Shown here: positions 8,947-19,381 of the stretch, in pieces | Layout of the letters: the number at the start of each line of letters is the position of its first letter | Position numbering within the stretch: the first letter of the stretch is position 1 | Assembly (NCBI RefSeq): GCF_013817205.1 | Contig: NZ_JACDDD010000032.1 | Span: forward strand, 1-38,050 | Direction: 5' to 3' | DNA length: 38,050 bases | Source: Polaromonas sp. | GTDB lineage: Bacteria > Pseudomonadota > Gammaproteobacteria > Burkholderiales > Burkholderiaceae_C | Notes under the pieces: model-generated | The model's database searches: none | What the model was told of the DNA's origin: nothing | Seen by the model: the letters and a program-made list of their open reading frames with translations, nothing else | Position numbers and translations under genes: made by a program

Positions 8947-10422
8947 TTATTGCAGTTTGGAGATCGCCACGTGCTTAAGCAGGCCGGCTACCGAGCTGTC
9001 CATCACGTCGGTGAAGGGCTTGGGATAAATACCCATGAACATCACCGCAATCGCCAGCAGGGACAGCATCAAAAACTCGCGGTCGTTGATATCGGTCAGC
9101 CCCTTGACGTCCTCATTGGCGACAGGCCCGAGGTACACCCGCTTGAACATCCACAGCGTGTAGGCCGCCCCGAAGATGAGCGCGGTCGATGCGGCCAAGC
9201 CGATCCAGAAGTTGAACTTGATGGCGCCCAGAATGACCATCCACTCGCCGACAAAACCGGCGGTGGCCGGCAAGCCGCAATTGGCCATGGCAAACAGCAG
9301 GGCAAAGGCGGTGAACTTGGGCATGGTGTTGACCACGCCACCGTAACTGGCGATCTCGCGCGAATGTACCCTGTCATACAACACGCCGATGCACAGGAAC
9401 ATGGCGCCCGAGACAAAACCGTGCGCAATCATCTGCACGATGCCGCCCGACACGCCGAGATCGTTGAAGATGAAAAAGCCCAGCGTCACGAAACCCATGT
9501 GTGCCACCGACGAATAGGCCACCAGTTTTTTCATGTCCTGTTGGACCATGGCGACCAAGCCCACGTAGATCACTGCGATCAGGGACAGTGCGATCATCAG
9601 CCAGGCCCATTCACGCGCCGCATCCGGTGCAATCGGCATCGAAAAACGCAGAAAGCCATAGGCGCCCAGCTTGAGCATGATGGCGGCCAGCACGGCGGAG
9701 CCGCCGGTCGGCGCTTCCACGTGCACGTCAGGCAACCAGGTATGCACCGGCCACATCGGCACCTTGACGGCGAAGGCGGCAAAAAACGCAAAAAACAGAA
9801 AGGTCTGCGCCGTGCTGCTCAGAGGCAGGGTGTACCAGGTCGCCAGGTCAAAGCTGCCACCGGACTTGACGTAGAGGAAGATCAGCGCGATCAGCATCAG
9901 CAGCGAGCCGAGCAGCGTGTAGAGGAAGAACTTGAAGGCCGCATAAATCTTGCGCGGTCCACCCCAGATGCCGATGATGAGGTACATCGGGATCAGCGTC
10001 GCCTCGAAAAACACGTAAAACAACATCCCGTCGAGCGCGGTGAATACCCCAATCATCAGCCCGCTGAGGATCAGGAAAGACGCCATGTACTGGTTGACGC
10101 GGGTGGTGATGGATTCCCAACTGGCGATGATCACGACCACATTGATGAAGGCCGTCAGCAGTACAAACCACAAGGAGATGCCGTCCACGCCAAGGTGGTA
10201 ATTGATGTTGAAACGATCAATCCATGCCGCCTTTTCGACGAACTGTATGGCGGTCGTACCCACTTCAAAACCGCTGTACAGCGGCAGGGTCACCAGAAAA
10301 CTGACCAACGCGCCAATCAGCGCAATCCAGCGCACGCTGCGCGCCTGGTCGTCACGGCCCAACGCCAGCAGAACGACGCCGAAAAAAATCGGCGTCCAGA
10401 TGGCAAGACTCAACAATCCCAT
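8947..10422 (-). CDS. nuoM: NADH:quinone oxidoreductase subunit M
   Basis: A 491-residue antiporter-like membrane subunit of complex I. It starts MGLLSLAIWTPIFFGVVLLA and has the helix 5 Glu in YVFFEATLIPMYLIIGIWG, the helix 7 Lys in FAVKVPMWPVHTWLPDVHVE, and KKLVAYSSVAHMG. Fourteen helices are expected from the family. It acts in proton translocation next to NuoL and NuoN. The start is 10 bases after the nuoL stop. A 506-codon frame on the other strand is a composition shadow. Confidence 0.97.
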   Translation of the reverse strand: MGLLSLAIWTPIFFGVVLLALGRDDQARSVRWIALIGALVSFLVTLPLYSGFEVGTTAIQFVEKAAWIDRFNINYHLGVDGISLWFVLLTAFINVVVIIASWESITTRVNQYMASFLILSGLMIGVFTALDGMLFYVFFEATLIPMYLIIGIWGGPRKIYAAFKFFLYTLLGSLLMLIALIFLYVKSGGSFDLATWYTLPLSSTAQTFLFFAFFAAFAVKVPMWPVHTWLPDVHVEAPTGGSAVLAAIMLKLGAYGFLRFSMPIAPDAAREWAWLMIALSLIAVIYVGLVAMVQQDMKKLVAYSSVAHMGFVTLGFFIFNDLGVSGGIVQMIAHGFVSGAMFLCIGVLYDRVHSREIASYGGVVNTMPKFTAFALLFAMANCGLPATAGFVGEWMVILGAIKFNFWIGLAASTALIFGAAYTLWMFKRVYLGPVANEDVKGLTDINDREFLMLSLLAIAVMFMGIYPKPFTDVMDSSVAGLLKHVAISKLQ

Positions 10423-10432
10423 TTTTATATTC

Positions 10433-12475
10433 CTATTTGCCGAGCAGTTCTTTGAACATCGGCCAGGTCACGAAATAGCTGATCAGGATGAAAATGCCCA
10501 TGATCATGGCCAGAGCGTAGTGGTAGATGTAGCCGGTCTGAACCTTGCGTACGACGCTGGATACCCAGCCCACCAGTTTCCAGGACCCGTTGACCAGCGC
10601 CCCATCGATCATCTTTTCGTCACCGCCCTTCCAGAGACCCACGCCCAGCCCCCGTGCGCCGCGAGCCAACACGTTTTCATTGAACCAGTCCATGTAGTAC
10701 TTGTTCTCGAGCAGCGTGTAGATCGGTTCCACCCTCCGCTTGATGGCAGCCGGCAATGCGGGATTCACCATGTACATGTAGTAGGCCGCGGCCACCCCCG
10801 CCAGGGCCAGCCAGAATGGAGCGGTTTGCAGCCCGTGCAGCGCCATCTGGGCCGGGCCGTGGAATATTTTGGCCAGCTCGGCCATGGCCGGATGTTTGTC
10901 CGCGTTGACGAAAATCGCATCCTTGAGGAAGTCGCCGAATAACATGGCGTCTATGGTCAGGAAACCGATGACCACCGACGGAACCGCCAGCAACAGCAGT
11001 GGTGCGGTCACCACCCAGGGCGACTCATGCGGCGCATGGTGCGCGTCGTGGTGGTCATGTCCATGATCATCATGGTGGGCATCGGGGTTCTGGTCAAAGC
11101 GCTCCTTGCCATGAAACACGAGGAAGTACATGCGGAAGGAATAAAACGCCGTGACGAAGACACCGGTGAGAACCGCGAAGTAAGCGAAACCGGCACCGGG
11201 CAGGTTGCTGAAATGCACCGCCTCGATGATGCTGTCCTTGGAATAAAAGCCCGCGAACAGGGGGGTGCCAATCAAGGCCAATGACCCGAGCAAGGCGGTG
11301 ATCCAGGTGATGGGCATGTATTTGCGCAGACCGCCCATCCAGCGGATGTCCTGGTTGTGGTGCACACCCATGATGACGGAACCGGCTGCCAGAAACAGCA
11401 GTGCCTTGAAGAATGCGTGCGTCATCAGGTGGAACACGGCTACCGAGTATGCAGACGCCCCCAACGCTACGGTCATGTAACCAAGCTGCGACAGGGTCGA
11501 ATACGCAACCACCCGCTTGATGTCGTTCTGGATGATGCCCAGGAATCCCATGAACAGCGCCGTGATCGCGCCTATCACCATGATGAAACTCAGGGCCGTG
11601 TCGCTCAATTCGAACAACGGTGACATGCGTGCCACCATGAAGATGCCGGCGGTCACCATGGTGGCCGCGTGGATCAGCGCCGAAATCGGTGTCGGGCCTT
11701 CCATCGAATCGGGCAGCCAGACATGCAGCGGAAACTGTGCCGACTTGCCCATGGCGCCGATGAACAGGCAAATGCAGATCACGGTGATCAGCATCCAGTC
11801 CGTACCCGGCAGGGTGAGCGCAGCAATCTCGCCCGACTTGGCAAAGACTTCGATGTAGTTGAGAGTACCTGCGTAAGCGGCGAGCAGGCCAATGCCAAGA
11901 ATGAAGCCGAAGTCGCCGACGCGGTTGACCAGAAAGGCCTTCATGTTGGCGAAGATCGCGGTTGGCTTGTTGAACCAGAAACCAATCAACAGGTAGGACA
12001 CCAGGCCCACCGCTTCCCAGCCGAAGAACAGCTGCAGCATGTTGTTGCTCATGACCAGCATCAACATCGAGAAGGTGAACAGCGAGATGTAGGCGAAGAA
12101 GCGGTTGTAGCCTTCGTCTTCCTCCATGTAGCCGATGGTGTAGATGTGCACCATCAGAGAGACGAACGTCACCACACACATCATCATGGCGGTCAGGCCA
12201 TCGACCAGGAAGCCGACTTCCATCTTCAGGCCGCCGACCACCATCCAGGTGTAAAGCGTCTCGTTGAACCTCGCGCCGTCGACTGCTACGCTTTTGAGCG
12301 TCATGGCGGAGATCACAAACGCCACCAGCACACCAAGAATGGTCAGCGTGTGCGACAGCCGGCGTCCTATCCAATTGCCGCCGAAGGTGGTACCGAAAAT
12401 ACCGGCAAGCAAGGCACCCGCCAAGGGAGCAAGCGGAACCGCCAGCAGCGTGGCAGCCGAAAGGGTTTGGCTCAT
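10433..12475 (-). CDS. nuoL: NADH:quinone oxidoreductase subunit L
   Basis: A 680-residue distal antiporter-like subunit of complex I, with the long lateral helix expected at the C-terminus. Key segments are FFGWEAVGLVSYLLIGFW (helix 5 Glu), GAMGKSAQFPLHVWLPDSME (helix 7 Lys and following motif) and HAATMVTAGIFMVAR. Length is slightly above that of the E. coli protein. Between two helices, at about residues 460-483, there is a loop very rich in His and Asp (HHDDHGHDHHDAHHAPHE), which could bind metal ions but may be neutral. The start ATG at 12475 follows a 104-base spacer after nuoK that carries a degenerate repeat. Confidence 0.97.
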   Translation of the reverse strand: MSQTLSAATLLAVPLAPLAGALLAGIFGTTFGGNWIGRRLSHTLTILGVLVAFVISAMTLKSVAVDGARFNETLYTWMVVGGLKMEVGFLVDGLTAMMMCVVTFVSLMVHIYTIGYMEEDEGYNRFFAYISLFTFSMLMLVMSNNMLQLFFGWEAVGLVSYLLIGFWFNKPTAIFANMKAFLVNRVGDFGFILGIGLLAAYAGTLNYIEVFAKSGEIAALTLPGTDWMLITVICICLFIGAMGKSAQFPLHVWLPDSMEGPTPISALIHAATMVTAGIFMVARMSPLFELSDTALSFIMVIGAITALFMGFLGIIQNDIKRVVAYSTLSQLGYMTVALGASAYSVAVFHLMTHAFFKALLFLAAGSVIMGVHHNQDIRWMGGLRKYMPITWITALLGSLALIGTPLFAGFYSKDSIIEAVHFSNLPGAGFAYFAVLTGVFVTAFYSFRMYFLVFHGKERFDQNPDAHHDDHGHDHHDAHHAPHESPWVVTAPLLLLAVPSVVIGFLTIDAMLFGDFLKDAIFVNADKHPAMAELAKIFHGPAQMALHGLQTAPFWLALAGVAAAYYMYMVNPALPAAIKRRVEPIYTLLENKYYMDWFNENVLARGARGLGVGLWKGGDEKMIDGALVNGSWKLVGWVSSVVRKVQTGYIYHYALAMIMGIFILISYFVTWPMFKELLGK

Positions 12476-12527
12476 GGTTTAACCGCCTGCAGGGCTGCTG
12501 TGATAACAGATGCGCCCCTAACGTCGT

Positions 12528-12577
12528 TAAAGGGGCAGCGTGCCGAAGGCTCGAAGTGAGAAGCGTGGGGGCTCATT
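12528..12577. repeat. Degenerate GC-rich repeat between nuoK and nuoL
   Basis: The end segment cgaagtgagaagcgtggggg matches the end of the 14111-14206 copy (cgaagtgaaaagcgtggggg). It is preceded by an imperfect hairpin around gcccctaacgtcgttaaagg. It lies inside the operon between nuoK and nuoL. Confidence 0.5.
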
Positions 12578-12579
12578 TC

Positions 12580-12888
12580 TTATCCCTTGAGCGTGTTGAG
12601 TTCGTCGACGTTGATGCTGGACTTGTTGCGGAACAGCAGCACGAGGATGGCCAGGCCAATCGCGGATTCGGCTGCCGCGACGGTCAGGATGAAAAACACG
12701 AAAATCTGCCCGGCCATGTCGCTGAGGTAATACGAGAAAGCAACGAAATTCATGTTGACGGCCAGCAGCATCAGCTCAATGGCCATCAGCAGCACGATCA
12801 GGTTCTTCCGGTTCAGGAAGATGCCGATCACCGACAGGGCAAACAGGATGGCGCCCAGCGTCAGGAAGTGTCCCAGCGTGACCATCAT
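12580..12888 (-). CDS. nuoK: NADH:quinone oxidoreductase subunit K
   Basis: A 102-residue three-helix membrane subunit of complex I. It starts [19 protein letters not shown] and contains [20 protein letters not shown] and [17 protein letters not shown], which hold the two conserved membrane Glu residues that link the proton channels. Length is normal for the family. Its ATG overlaps the nuoJ stop by four bases (ATGA), indicating coupled translation. Confidence 0.97.
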   Translation of the reverse strand: MMVTLGHFLTLGAILFALSVIGIFLNRKNLIVLLMAIELMLLAVNMNFVAFSYYLSDMAGQIFVFFILTVAAAESAIGLAILVLLFRNKSSINVDELNTLKG

Positions 12889-13532
12889 GCTTTTTCCTCT
12901 GTGGGTGCAACCACCGGTGCGGCCACCGTCGGCTGGATTTTCACCAGCCTGACCCGGTCAGCGCTCTTGACACGAATCTGGTCTGCCGGGTTGATGTATT
13001 TGGAGTCCTTGCGCTGACGCAGCGTCAGCGCAATCGCGGCGATGATTGCCACGAGCAGGATCACTGCCGCAATCTCCAGCGGATAGAGATACTCGGAGTA
13101 CAGCACCTTGCCGAGCTCCTTGGTGTTGGAGAACTGCTCCACCGCCTGGCCGGCCACGGCCAGCGCTGCCTTGGGCTCCTGGCTGGGGCGGAAGCCACCG
13201 ATTAACACGGCTGCCATCTCGAGGGCGATCAACGTGCCGACGGTGGCGGCGAGCGGAAAGTGCTTCCAGAAATTTTTCCGGACACCGTCCATGTTGACGT
13301 CCAGCATCATCACGACGAACAGGAAGAGCACCATCACCGCACCGACATACACCAGCACCAGCGTGATCGCCAGAAACTCGGCTTTCAGCAGTATCCAGAC
13401 CGCAGCAGCCTGGAAGAAAGCCAGTACCAGATACAGAGCGGCATGCACCGGGTTACGCGCGGTGATCACCTTGAATGCTGCGAACAGCAGCACAAAAGCG
13501 AAGACATAAAAGAGACCTGTTCTAGCGTCCAT
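12885..13532 (-). CDS. nuoJ: NADH:quinone oxidoreductase subunit J
   Basis: A 215-residue membrane subunit of complex I with five expected helices, beginning [20 protein letters not shown]. It contains [20 protein letters not shown] and [16 protein letters not shown], the conserved helix 3 region that has a pi-bulge in known structures. A longer frame reaches 13760 but would overlap nuoI in another frame; the ATG at 13532 starts the conserved part. The C-terminal 45 residues (after the last helix) are polar and variable. Confidence 0.95.
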   Translation of the reverse strand: MDARTGLFYVFAFVLLFAAFKVITARNPVHAALYLVLAFFQAAAVWILLKAEFLAITLVLVYVGAVMVLFLFVVMMLDVNMDGVRKNFWKHFPLAATVGTLIALEMAAVLIGGFRPSQEPKAALAVAGQAVEQFSNTKELGKVLYSEYLYPLEIAAVILLVAIIAAIALTLRQRKDSKYINPADQIRVKSADRVRLVKIQPTVAAPVVAPTEEKA

Positions 13533-13573
13533 GTTCTGCAAATCTTTCTTGAGCCAGCATCTATCTGGATTGT

Positions 13574-14071
13574 TCAGCGGTACTTGGCATCCGCGGCGCG
13601 GTTGGCTGCGATTTCTTTTTCGTAACGGTCGCCTACGGCCAACAGCATGTCCTTGGTGAAGTACAGGTCGCCGCGTTTTTCGCCGTGGTATTCGAAGATG
13701 TGGGTTTCGACGATGGAGTCGACCGGGCAACTCTCCTCGCAGAAGCCGCAGAAGATGCACTTGGTCAGGTCAATGTCATAACGCGAGGTACGCCGGCTGC
13801 CGTCGTCGCGAACGTCGGATTCGATGGTGATGGCCATCGCCGGACACACGGCTTCACACAACTTGCAGGCGATGCAGCGTTCTTCACCGTTGTCGTAACG
13901 GCGCAGTGCGTGCAGGCCGCGAAAGCGGGGGCTCAGCGGTGTTTTTTCTTCCGGAAACTGGATCGTGATCTTGCGGCTGAACATGTACTTGCCGGTCAGG
14001 GCCATGCCCTTGAACAGCTCGGTCAACATGAAGCTGGAGACAAAATCTTTAACGGAGGCTACGGCACTCAT
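13574..14071 (-). CDS. nuoI: NADH:quinone oxidoreductase subunit I
   Basis: A 165-residue ferredoxin-like subunit of the complex I connecting module, carrying two [4Fe-4S] clusters (N6a, N6b) that pass electrons towards NuoB. The ligands are visible as [12 protein letters not shown] (Cys66, 69, 72, 76) and [12 protein letters not shown] (Cys105, 108, 111, 115). The N-terminal helix anchors it near the membrane. The start ATG at 14071 is separated from nuoH by 139 bases that contain a palindromic repeat, the widest gap inside the nuo run. Confidence 0.97.
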   Translation of the reverse strand: MSAVASVKDFVSSFMLTELFKGMALTGKYMFSRKITIQFPEEKTPLSPRFRGLHALRRYDNGEERCIACKLCEAVCPAMAITIESDVRDDGSRRTSRYDIDLTKCIFCGFCEESCPVDSIVETHIFEYHGEKRGDLYFTKDMLLAVGDRYEKEIAANRAADAKYR

Positions 14072-14110
14072 GATGATTTCCTGCGCAACTGAGGCATATA
14101 GGCGATTCTT

Positions 14111-14206
14111 TTCAAGCAGGGGCCGCGGAACCGGCTTAGCCGGGCCGCAGGCGCAGCGGCCCCCTCCGGGGGCAGCGCATTACACGAAGTGAAAAGCGTG
14201 GGGGCC
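14111..14206. repeat. GC-rich palindromic repeat inside the nuo operon
   Basis: This 96-base unit lies between nuoH and nuoI. It begins ttcaagcaggggccgcggaa, continues with ccggcttagccgggccgc and ggccccctccgggggc, and ends cgaagtgaaaagcgtgggggcc. It is a near copy of 5883-5980. The two internal palindromes would form stable hairpins in the nuo mRNA. Confidence 0.75.
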
Positions 14207-14210
14207 ATAT

Positions 14211-15284
14211 TCACTTCCAGATGTTGTAAGGGGTCTGCATCCAGGCCCCCACCACGACCAGCCAGACAAGCGTGACGGGAATGAAAATTTTCCAGCCCAA
14301 ACGCATGATCTGGTCGTAACGGAAGCGCGGGAAAGTCGCGCGCACCCACAGGAACATGGTCACGACCACAAAGGTCTTGGCGCCCAGCCAGATCCAGCCC
14401 GGAATAAAGGACAGGAACTCGAAGGGGGGCAGCCAACCGCCCAGGAACAGGATGACGGCCAGAATGGCCACCAGCCACATGTTCGCGTATTCGGCCAGGA
14501 AGAACATGGCAAAAGACATGCCCGAATATTCAACCATGTGGCCGGCGACGATTTCAGACTCACCCTCCACCACGTCGAACGGGTGGCGGTTGGTCTCGGC
14601 CAAGCCCGAGATGAAATACACGACAAAAATGGGCAGCAAGGGCAACCAGTTCCACGACAGGAAATTCATTCCGTAACCTACGCCCATGCCTTTGGCCTGG
14701 CTCATCACGATGTCGGTCATGTTCAGGCTGGCCGACACCATGAGAACCACCACCAGACAAAAGCCCATGGCGATCTCGTAGCTCACCATCTGCGCCGAAG
14801 CACGCATTGCGCCCAGGAAGGCGTACTTCGAATTGGAGGCCCAGCCCGCGATAATCACGCCGTACACCTCAAGCGAGGTGACCGCCATCAGGAACAGCAA
14901 GCCCGCGTTGATGTTGGCCAGCGCCACATCGGGACCGAAAGGAATCACTACCCAGGCCACAAGTGCGGGCATGATGGTCATGATGGGGCCCAGCACAAAC
15001 AGCCCCTTGCTGGCCGCTGTCGGAATGATGATCTCCTTGGTCAGCAGCTTGAGGGCATCGGCAATCGGCTGCAGCAAACCAAAAGGCCCGATGCGGTTCG
15101 GGCCAAGGCGTATCTGGGTGAAGCCAATCGCCTTGCGTTCCCACAGGGTGAGGTAGGCCACACAACCCATCAGGGGCGCCACCACACAAACAATCTTGAT
15201 CAGGGTCCAGATCACCGGCCACACCGTGCCGGGCCAGATACCGCCCATCAGTCCCTGTCCAGCATTGAAGAAAGTGTCAATCAT
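14211..15284 (-). CDS. nuoH: NADH:quinone oxidoreductase subunit H
   Basis: A 357-residue membrane subunit at the junction of the peripheral and membrane arms of complex I; it forms much of the quinone chamber. Seen are [38 protein letters not shown] (the conserved acidic loop) and the C-terminal [11 protein letters not shown]. Eight helices are expected. Its ATG overlaps the nuoG stop by four bases (ATGA). It ends only 5 bases from the repeat at 14111-14206. Confidence 0.97.
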   Translation of the reverse strand: MIDTFFNAGQGLMGGIWPGTVWPVIWTLIKIVCVVAPLMGCVAYLTLWERKAIGFTQIRLGPNRIGPFGLLQPIADALKLLTKEIIIPTAASKGLFVLGPIMTIMPALVAWVVIPFGPDVALANINAGLLFLMAVTSLEVYGVIIAGWASNSKYAFLGAMRASAQMVSYEIAMGFCLVVVLMVSASLNMTDIVMSQAKGMGVGYGMNFLSWNWLPLLPIFVVYFISGLAETNRHPFDVVEGESEIVAGHMVEYSGMSFAMFFLAEYANMWLVAILAVILFLGGWLPPFEFLSFIPGWIWLGAKTFVVVTMFLWVRATFPRFRYDQIMRLGWKIFIPVTLVWLVVVGAWMQTPYNIWK

Positions 15285-17419
15285 GCGGCGACTCCTTCAA
15301 CAACACCTTGCCGGGCGTCGGCGGTCAACTGCAGCGAGCTTGCGCGACGCACCAAGCTGTCGAGCTGGTAAATGCTGGCTACGGCTGGAACGCCCTCCCC
15401 TGCGGTCAACTGAATCGCCGATGTGCTGCTGTTGTCCAGCCGCTCGGCCGGCACCTGCGCAGACTGTGCGCCCTGGACCTGCTTGAGCACATCCTGCGAA
15501 GACTCGAAATCAAAACCGGGCAGTTCGAGCAGGTTGGCCAGCACGCGTAACACTTTCCACGCCGGGCGAGTTTCACCGAGTGGCTTGACTACGGCATGAA
15601 AGCTCTGCACGCGCCCTTCCGCGTTGACAAAGGTGCCAGGGGTTTCGGTGAATGGCGAAATCGGCAACAGCACATCGCTGATGTCCATGTTGGCCTTGAA
15701 GGGGCTCAGTGTCACGACCATCTGCGCGGCATTGAGCGCCGCTTTGGCCTCAGCACCGGCCGCCGAATCAAATTCGGGCTCGGTATTGAGCAACAGCACC
15801 GCCTTGAGCTTGCCCGCCAGCATTTGCCCGGCGTCCATGCCCTCGCCAGAGGGGAGCGCGCCGACGAGCTGCGCGCCCACGGTGTTGGCGGCTTCGGTCA
15901 GGTAACCGACACTGGCGCCGGTTTGCGCAGCGATCCAGTTGGCCAGTGCGAGCAGGCTGCCCGCGTTGGCGTGATGGGCGGCGGCGTTGCCCAGCAAAAT
16001 AGCCTTGCGTTCGCCACCCATCAGCGACTTGGCGATGGCTTTCGCAGCGTCTGTGGCTTGGCCTGCAGCAGGAGCGGCCACACCCTTTTCTGCAGCAATC
16101 GCGATCGCCACATCGGCCAGCGCCTGAGCCCAGGCGGACGGTTCAGCCAGCACGTTGTTGGCCACAGGCATGGCCCAGGCATGCGCAGAGGCCAGTTCCG
16201 CTACGGAATTAATAGCACTGAGGGCACAGCCCTTGCGGACGGACTGACGAATTCGTTGCGCAAACAGCGGGTGGTCCTTGCGCAGGTTGGAACCCACCAC
16301 CAGCACCCGCTGCAGTTGCGACAAGGACGCAATCGAAGTACCCAGCCAGCGCACGCCGGCTTGTGAAGAAAATTCGGCATTGCGCAAACGGTAATCGATG
16401 TTGTCGCTCCCGAGAGCGCGCATCAGCAATCCCGCCAGGTACAACTCTTCGAGCGTGCTGTGCGGACTGGCCAATGTGCCTATGCTCGCGGCGCCGTGGT
16501 CGGTCTTGATCTGTTTCAGGCCATTCGCGACGTATTCGAGCGCGGTCTGCCAGTCCACCGTTTTCCACTGGCCGCCCTGCTTGATCATCGGGCTTTTCAG
16601 ACGCTCGTCGCTGCCCAGCGCTTCGTAGGAAAAGCGATCCCGGTCGGCAATCCAGCACTCGTTGATATCTTCGTTTTCCAGTGGCACGACACGCATGACC
16701 TGGTTGTTCTTGACCTGGACGATCAGGTTGGCGCCGGTGGAATCGTGCGGGCTTACCGACTTGCGGCGCGACAGCTCCCACGTCCGCGCGCTGTAACGGA
16801 AGGGTTTGCTGGTCAGTGCGCCCACTGGGCAGATATCGATCATGTTGCCGGACAGTTCGGAGTCCACCGACATGCCGACAAAAGTCTCGATCTCTGCGTG
16901 TTCGCCGCGGTGCGACATACCGAGCTCCATCACGCCGGCGACTTCCTGGCCAAAACGCACGCAGCGTGTGCAGTGGATGCAGCGGCTCATTTCCTCCATG
17001 GAGATCAGCGGGCCGACATTCTTGTGGAATACCACGCGCTTTTCTTCTTCGTAACGCGAACCGCTTCCGCCATAGCCAACGGCCAGATCCTGCAACTGGC
17101 ATTCACCGCCCTGGTCGCAGATCGGGCAATCGAGCGGATGGTTGATCAGCAGAAACTCCATCACGCCCTTCTGGGCCTTGATGGCTTTGTCGCTCTTGGT
17201 GTGCACGATCATGCCCTGCGTCACGGGCGTGGCGCAGGCTGGCATGGGCTTGGGCGCCTTCTCGACGTCGACCAGGCACATGCGGCAATTGGCAGCAATG
17301 CTGAGTTTTTTGTGATAACAGAAATGCGGAATGTAGGTGCCGGCCTTTTCAGCAGCATGCATCACCGTGCTGCCTTCAAGCACTTCCACTTTCTGGCCGT
17401 CGAGTTCTATTTCAACCAT
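15281..17419 (-). CDS. nuoG: NADH:quinone oxidoreductase subunit G
   Basis: A 712-residue peripheral-arm subunit of complex I. The N-terminal ferredoxin domain has [2Fe-2S] ligands Cys34, Cys45, Cys48 and Cys62. A His-ligated cluster follows ([19 protein letters not shown], Cys98, 101, 107), then a further [4Fe-4S] cluster (CIHCTRC at 147-153 and Cys197 in ICPVG). The rest is a molybdopterin-oxidoreductase-like domain without evident cofactor function. The frame opens at a TTG (17437), but the ATG at 17419 has GGAAAG 8 bases upstream and starts the conserved MVEIELDG. Confidence 0.96.
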   Translation of the reverse strand: MVEIELDGQKVEVLEGSTVMHAAEKAGTYIPHFCYHKKLSIAANCRMCLVDVEKAPKPMPACATPVTQGMIVHTKSDKAIKAQKGVMEFLLINHPLDCPICDQGGECQLQDLAVGYGGSGSRYEEEKRVVFHKNVGPLISMEEMSRCIHCTRCVRFGQEVAGVMELGMSHRGEHAEIETFVGMSVDSELSGNMIDICPVGALTSKPFRYSARTWELSRRKSVSPHDSTGANLIVQVKNNQVMRVVPLENEDINECWIADRDRFSYEALGSDERLKSPMIKQGGQWKTVDWQTALEYVANGLKQIKTDHGAASIGTLASPHSTLEELYLAGLLMRALGSDNIDYRLRNAEFSSQAGVRWLGTSIASLSQLQRVLVVGSNLRKDHPLFAQRIRQSVRKGCALSAINSVAELASAHAWAMPVANNVLAEPSAWAQALADVAIAIAAEKGVAAPAAGQATDAAKAIAKSLMGGERKAILLGNAAAHHANAGSLLALANWIAAQTGASVGYLTEAANTVGAQLVGALPSGEGMDAGQMLAGKLKAVLLLNTEPEFDSAAGAEAKAALNAAQMVVTLSPFKANMDISDVLLPISPFTETPGTFVNAEGRVQSFHAVVKPLGETRPAWKVLRVLANLLELPGFDFESSQDVLKQVQGAQSAQVPAERLDNSSTSAIQLTAGEGVPAVASIYQLDSLVRRASSLQLTADARQGVVEGVAA

Positions 17420-17437
17420 ATGTATTTCTTTCCGCAA

Positions 17438-18838
17438 TCAGGCTTGCAGGGAAGCCTGAGCCACGGCGGGGGAAGCGGGAGGGAGTTGCGGCTTGATCAT
17501 GACCTCAAACTCGTGGCGAAAATGCTTGATCATGGCGCGCACCGGCATGGCCGCAGCATCACCCAGCGCGCAGATGGTGCGGCCCTGAATGTTGTCGGCC
17601 ACCGAGTTCAGCAGGTCCAGATCCGTCTGTCGGCCCTGCCCCTTGTGGATGCGGTCCACCATGCGCCATAGCCAGCCTGTGCCTTCGCGGCATGGCGTAC
17701 ACTGGCCGCAGGACTCGTGCATGTAGAAGTAGGACAGGCGTTTGAGCGACTCGACCATGCAGCGGCTGTCGTCCATGACAATCACAGCGCCCGAACCCAG
17801 CATGGAGCCAGCCTTGGCGATGGAGTCGTAATCCATGGTGCATTCCATCATGATGGAAGCCGGCAACACCGGGGCAGAAGATCCACCCGGGATCACGGCC
17901 TTGAGCGTGCGCCCCTTGCGCACGCCGCCGGCCAGCTCCAGCAGCTTGCTGAAGGGTGTGCCCATGGGTACTTCGTAGTTGCCGGGCAGCTCGACATCGC
18001 CGGACACCGAATAAATCTTGGTCCCGCCGTTGTTGGGCTTGCCGCATTCGAGGTAGGCTTGGCCGCCGTTGCGGATGATCCAGGGCACGGCCGCAAAAGT
18101 CTCGGTGTTGTTGATGGTGGTCGGCTTGCCGTACAGGCCAAAACTTGCAGGGAACGGCGGCTTGAACCGTGGCTGGCCTTTTTTGCCTTCCAGCGACTCG
18201 AGCAAGGCGGTTTCCTCGCCGCAGATGTAGGCGCCGAAACCATGCGATGCATGCAGCTGGAAGCTGAACGCGCTGCCCAGGATCTTGTCGCCGAGCAGAC
18301 CGGCGGCGCGGGCTTCTTCCAAGGCTTCTTCAAAACGCTGGTAGGTTGCGAAGATTTCGCCGTGGATATAGTTGTAGCCCACGCTGATGCCCATGGCATA
18401 GGCAGCAATCGCCATGCCCTCGATCACGCTGTGCGGGTTGTACTGCATGATGTCGCGGTCTTTGCAAGTACCCGGCTCGCCTTCGTCCGAATTGCAGACC
18501 AGGTACTTCTGGCCCGGGAACTGACGCGGCATGAAGCTCCACTTGAGCCCGGTCGGGAAACCGGCGCCGCCGCGGCCACGCAGGCTGCCGGCCTTGACCT
18601 CGGCAATCACCTGATCCGGCGTCATGCCTTGACCTTCACCTTGCGCCAGGATCTTGCGCAACGCCTGGTAGCCACCGCGTGCTTCGTAATCTTTCAGGCG
18701 CCAGTTGTTGCCGTCGAGATCGGCCAGAATTTGCGGATTGATGTGGCGGCCGTGAAAACAGGTCTGCACGCCGGTGGCGACAAACTGCGACAGCACGTTC
18801 TGGGCGGCCGGGTTCACGGAGTTCGCGGAAAGCGTCAT
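17438..18838 (-). CDS. nuoF: NADH:quinone oxidoreductase subunit F
   Basis: A 466-residue subunit that binds NADH and FMN and takes the first electrons into complex I. The glycine-rich [14 protein letters not shown] (87-100) and [13 protein letters not shown] form the flavin and NADH site. A [4Fe-4S] cluster is held by CGQCTPC (Cys377, 380, 383) and Cys423. Length is slightly above average because of an N-terminal extension of about 25 residues and an Ala/Pro-rich tail. It starts 3 bases after the nuoE stop. Confidence 0.97.
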   Translation of the reverse strand: MTLSANSVNPAAQNVLSQFVATGVQTCFHGRHINPQILADLDGNNWRLKDYEARGGYQALRKILAQGEGQGMTPDQVIAEVKAGSLRGRGGAGFPTGLKWSFMPRQFPGQKYLVCNSDEGEPGTCKDRDIMQYNPHSVIEGMAIAAYAMGISVGYNYIHGEIFATYQRFEEALEEARAAGLLGDKILGSAFSFQLHASHGFGAYICGEETALLESLEGKKGQPRFKPPFPASFGLYGKPTTINNTETFAAVPWIIRNGGQAYLECGKPNNGGTKIYSVSGDVELPGNYEVPMGTPFSKLLELAGGVRKGRTLKAVIPGGSSAPVLPASIMMECTMDYDSIAKAGSMLGSGAVIVMDDSRCMVESLKRLSYFYMHESCGQCTPCREGTGWLWRMVDRIHKGQGRQTDLDLLNSVADNIQGRTICALGDAAAMPVRAMIKHFRHEFEVMIKPQLPPASPAVAQASLQA

Positions 18839-18841
18839 GGT

Positions 18842-19375
18842 TTACTTCGCCTCTGCAGATTTGAGACCATCGATCAACTGGTCCAGCTTGTCATTGCTCA
18901 TGAAGCTGCACATGGTCAGGTCGTTAACCAGCATCACCGGAGAGTCGGCGCAGGCGCCCAGGCATTCGGACTGCTGCAGGGTGAACAGGCCGTCGGCCGT
19001 GCTCTCGCCCATGGAGATTCCAAGCTTGTGCTCGAGGTGTTTGAGCGCCTTGGCCCCATCGCGCAACTGGCACGGCAGGTTGGTACAGACATTGAGCTTG
19101 TATTTGCCCACCGGGCGCTGGTTGTACATGTTGTAGAAGGTCGTGACCTCGTGCACGGCAATCGGCGCCATGCCCAGATAATCGGCCACGATTTTTTCGC
19201 TCTCGGCGCTGACAAAACCCAGCTCTTCCTGGACGATGGTCAGGCAGGCCATGACGGCACTCTGCTTCTGGTCGGCTGGGTATTTGCCTACTTCACGCGC
19301 AAATCGCACGAAAGCCTGCTCGGACAATGAAGCTGCCTGCGCTTGTGTGTGTGCTGGAATCATGGTGAAACTCAT
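18842..19375 (-). CDS. nuoE: NADH:quinone oxidoreductase subunit E
   Basis: A 177-residue thioredoxin-fold subunit of the NADH-oxidising module, carrying one [2Fe-2S] cluster with ligands Cys97 and Cys102 (VCTNLPCQLRDG) and Cys138 and Cys142 (ECLGACADSP). Length is typical. The start at 19375 lies 6 bases after nuoD; an in-frame ATG four codons later (19363) is an alternative that I cannot exclude. Confidence 0.96.
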   Translation of the reverse strand: MSFTMIPAHTQAQAASLSEQAFVRFAREVGKYPADQKQSAVMACLTIVQEELGFVSAESEKIVADYLGMAPIAVHEVTTFYNMYNQRPVGKYKLNVCTNLPCQLRDGAKALKHLEHKLGISMGESTADGLFTLQQSECLGACADSPVMLVNDLTMCSFMSNDKLDQLIDGLKSAEAK

Positions 19376-19381
19376 GCGGTT

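Noticed and set aside
8935..10455. A 506-codon open frame on the plus strand over nuoM
   Set aside because: It mirrors nuoM codon by codon, is rich in His/Gln/Arg as expected for an antisense shadow of a GC-rich membrane protein gene, and shows no known domain.
13533..13760. Upstream extension of nuoJ
   Set aside because: It overlaps nuoI in a different frame and encodes an Arg-rich nonsense segment; the ATG at 13532 starts the conserved protein.
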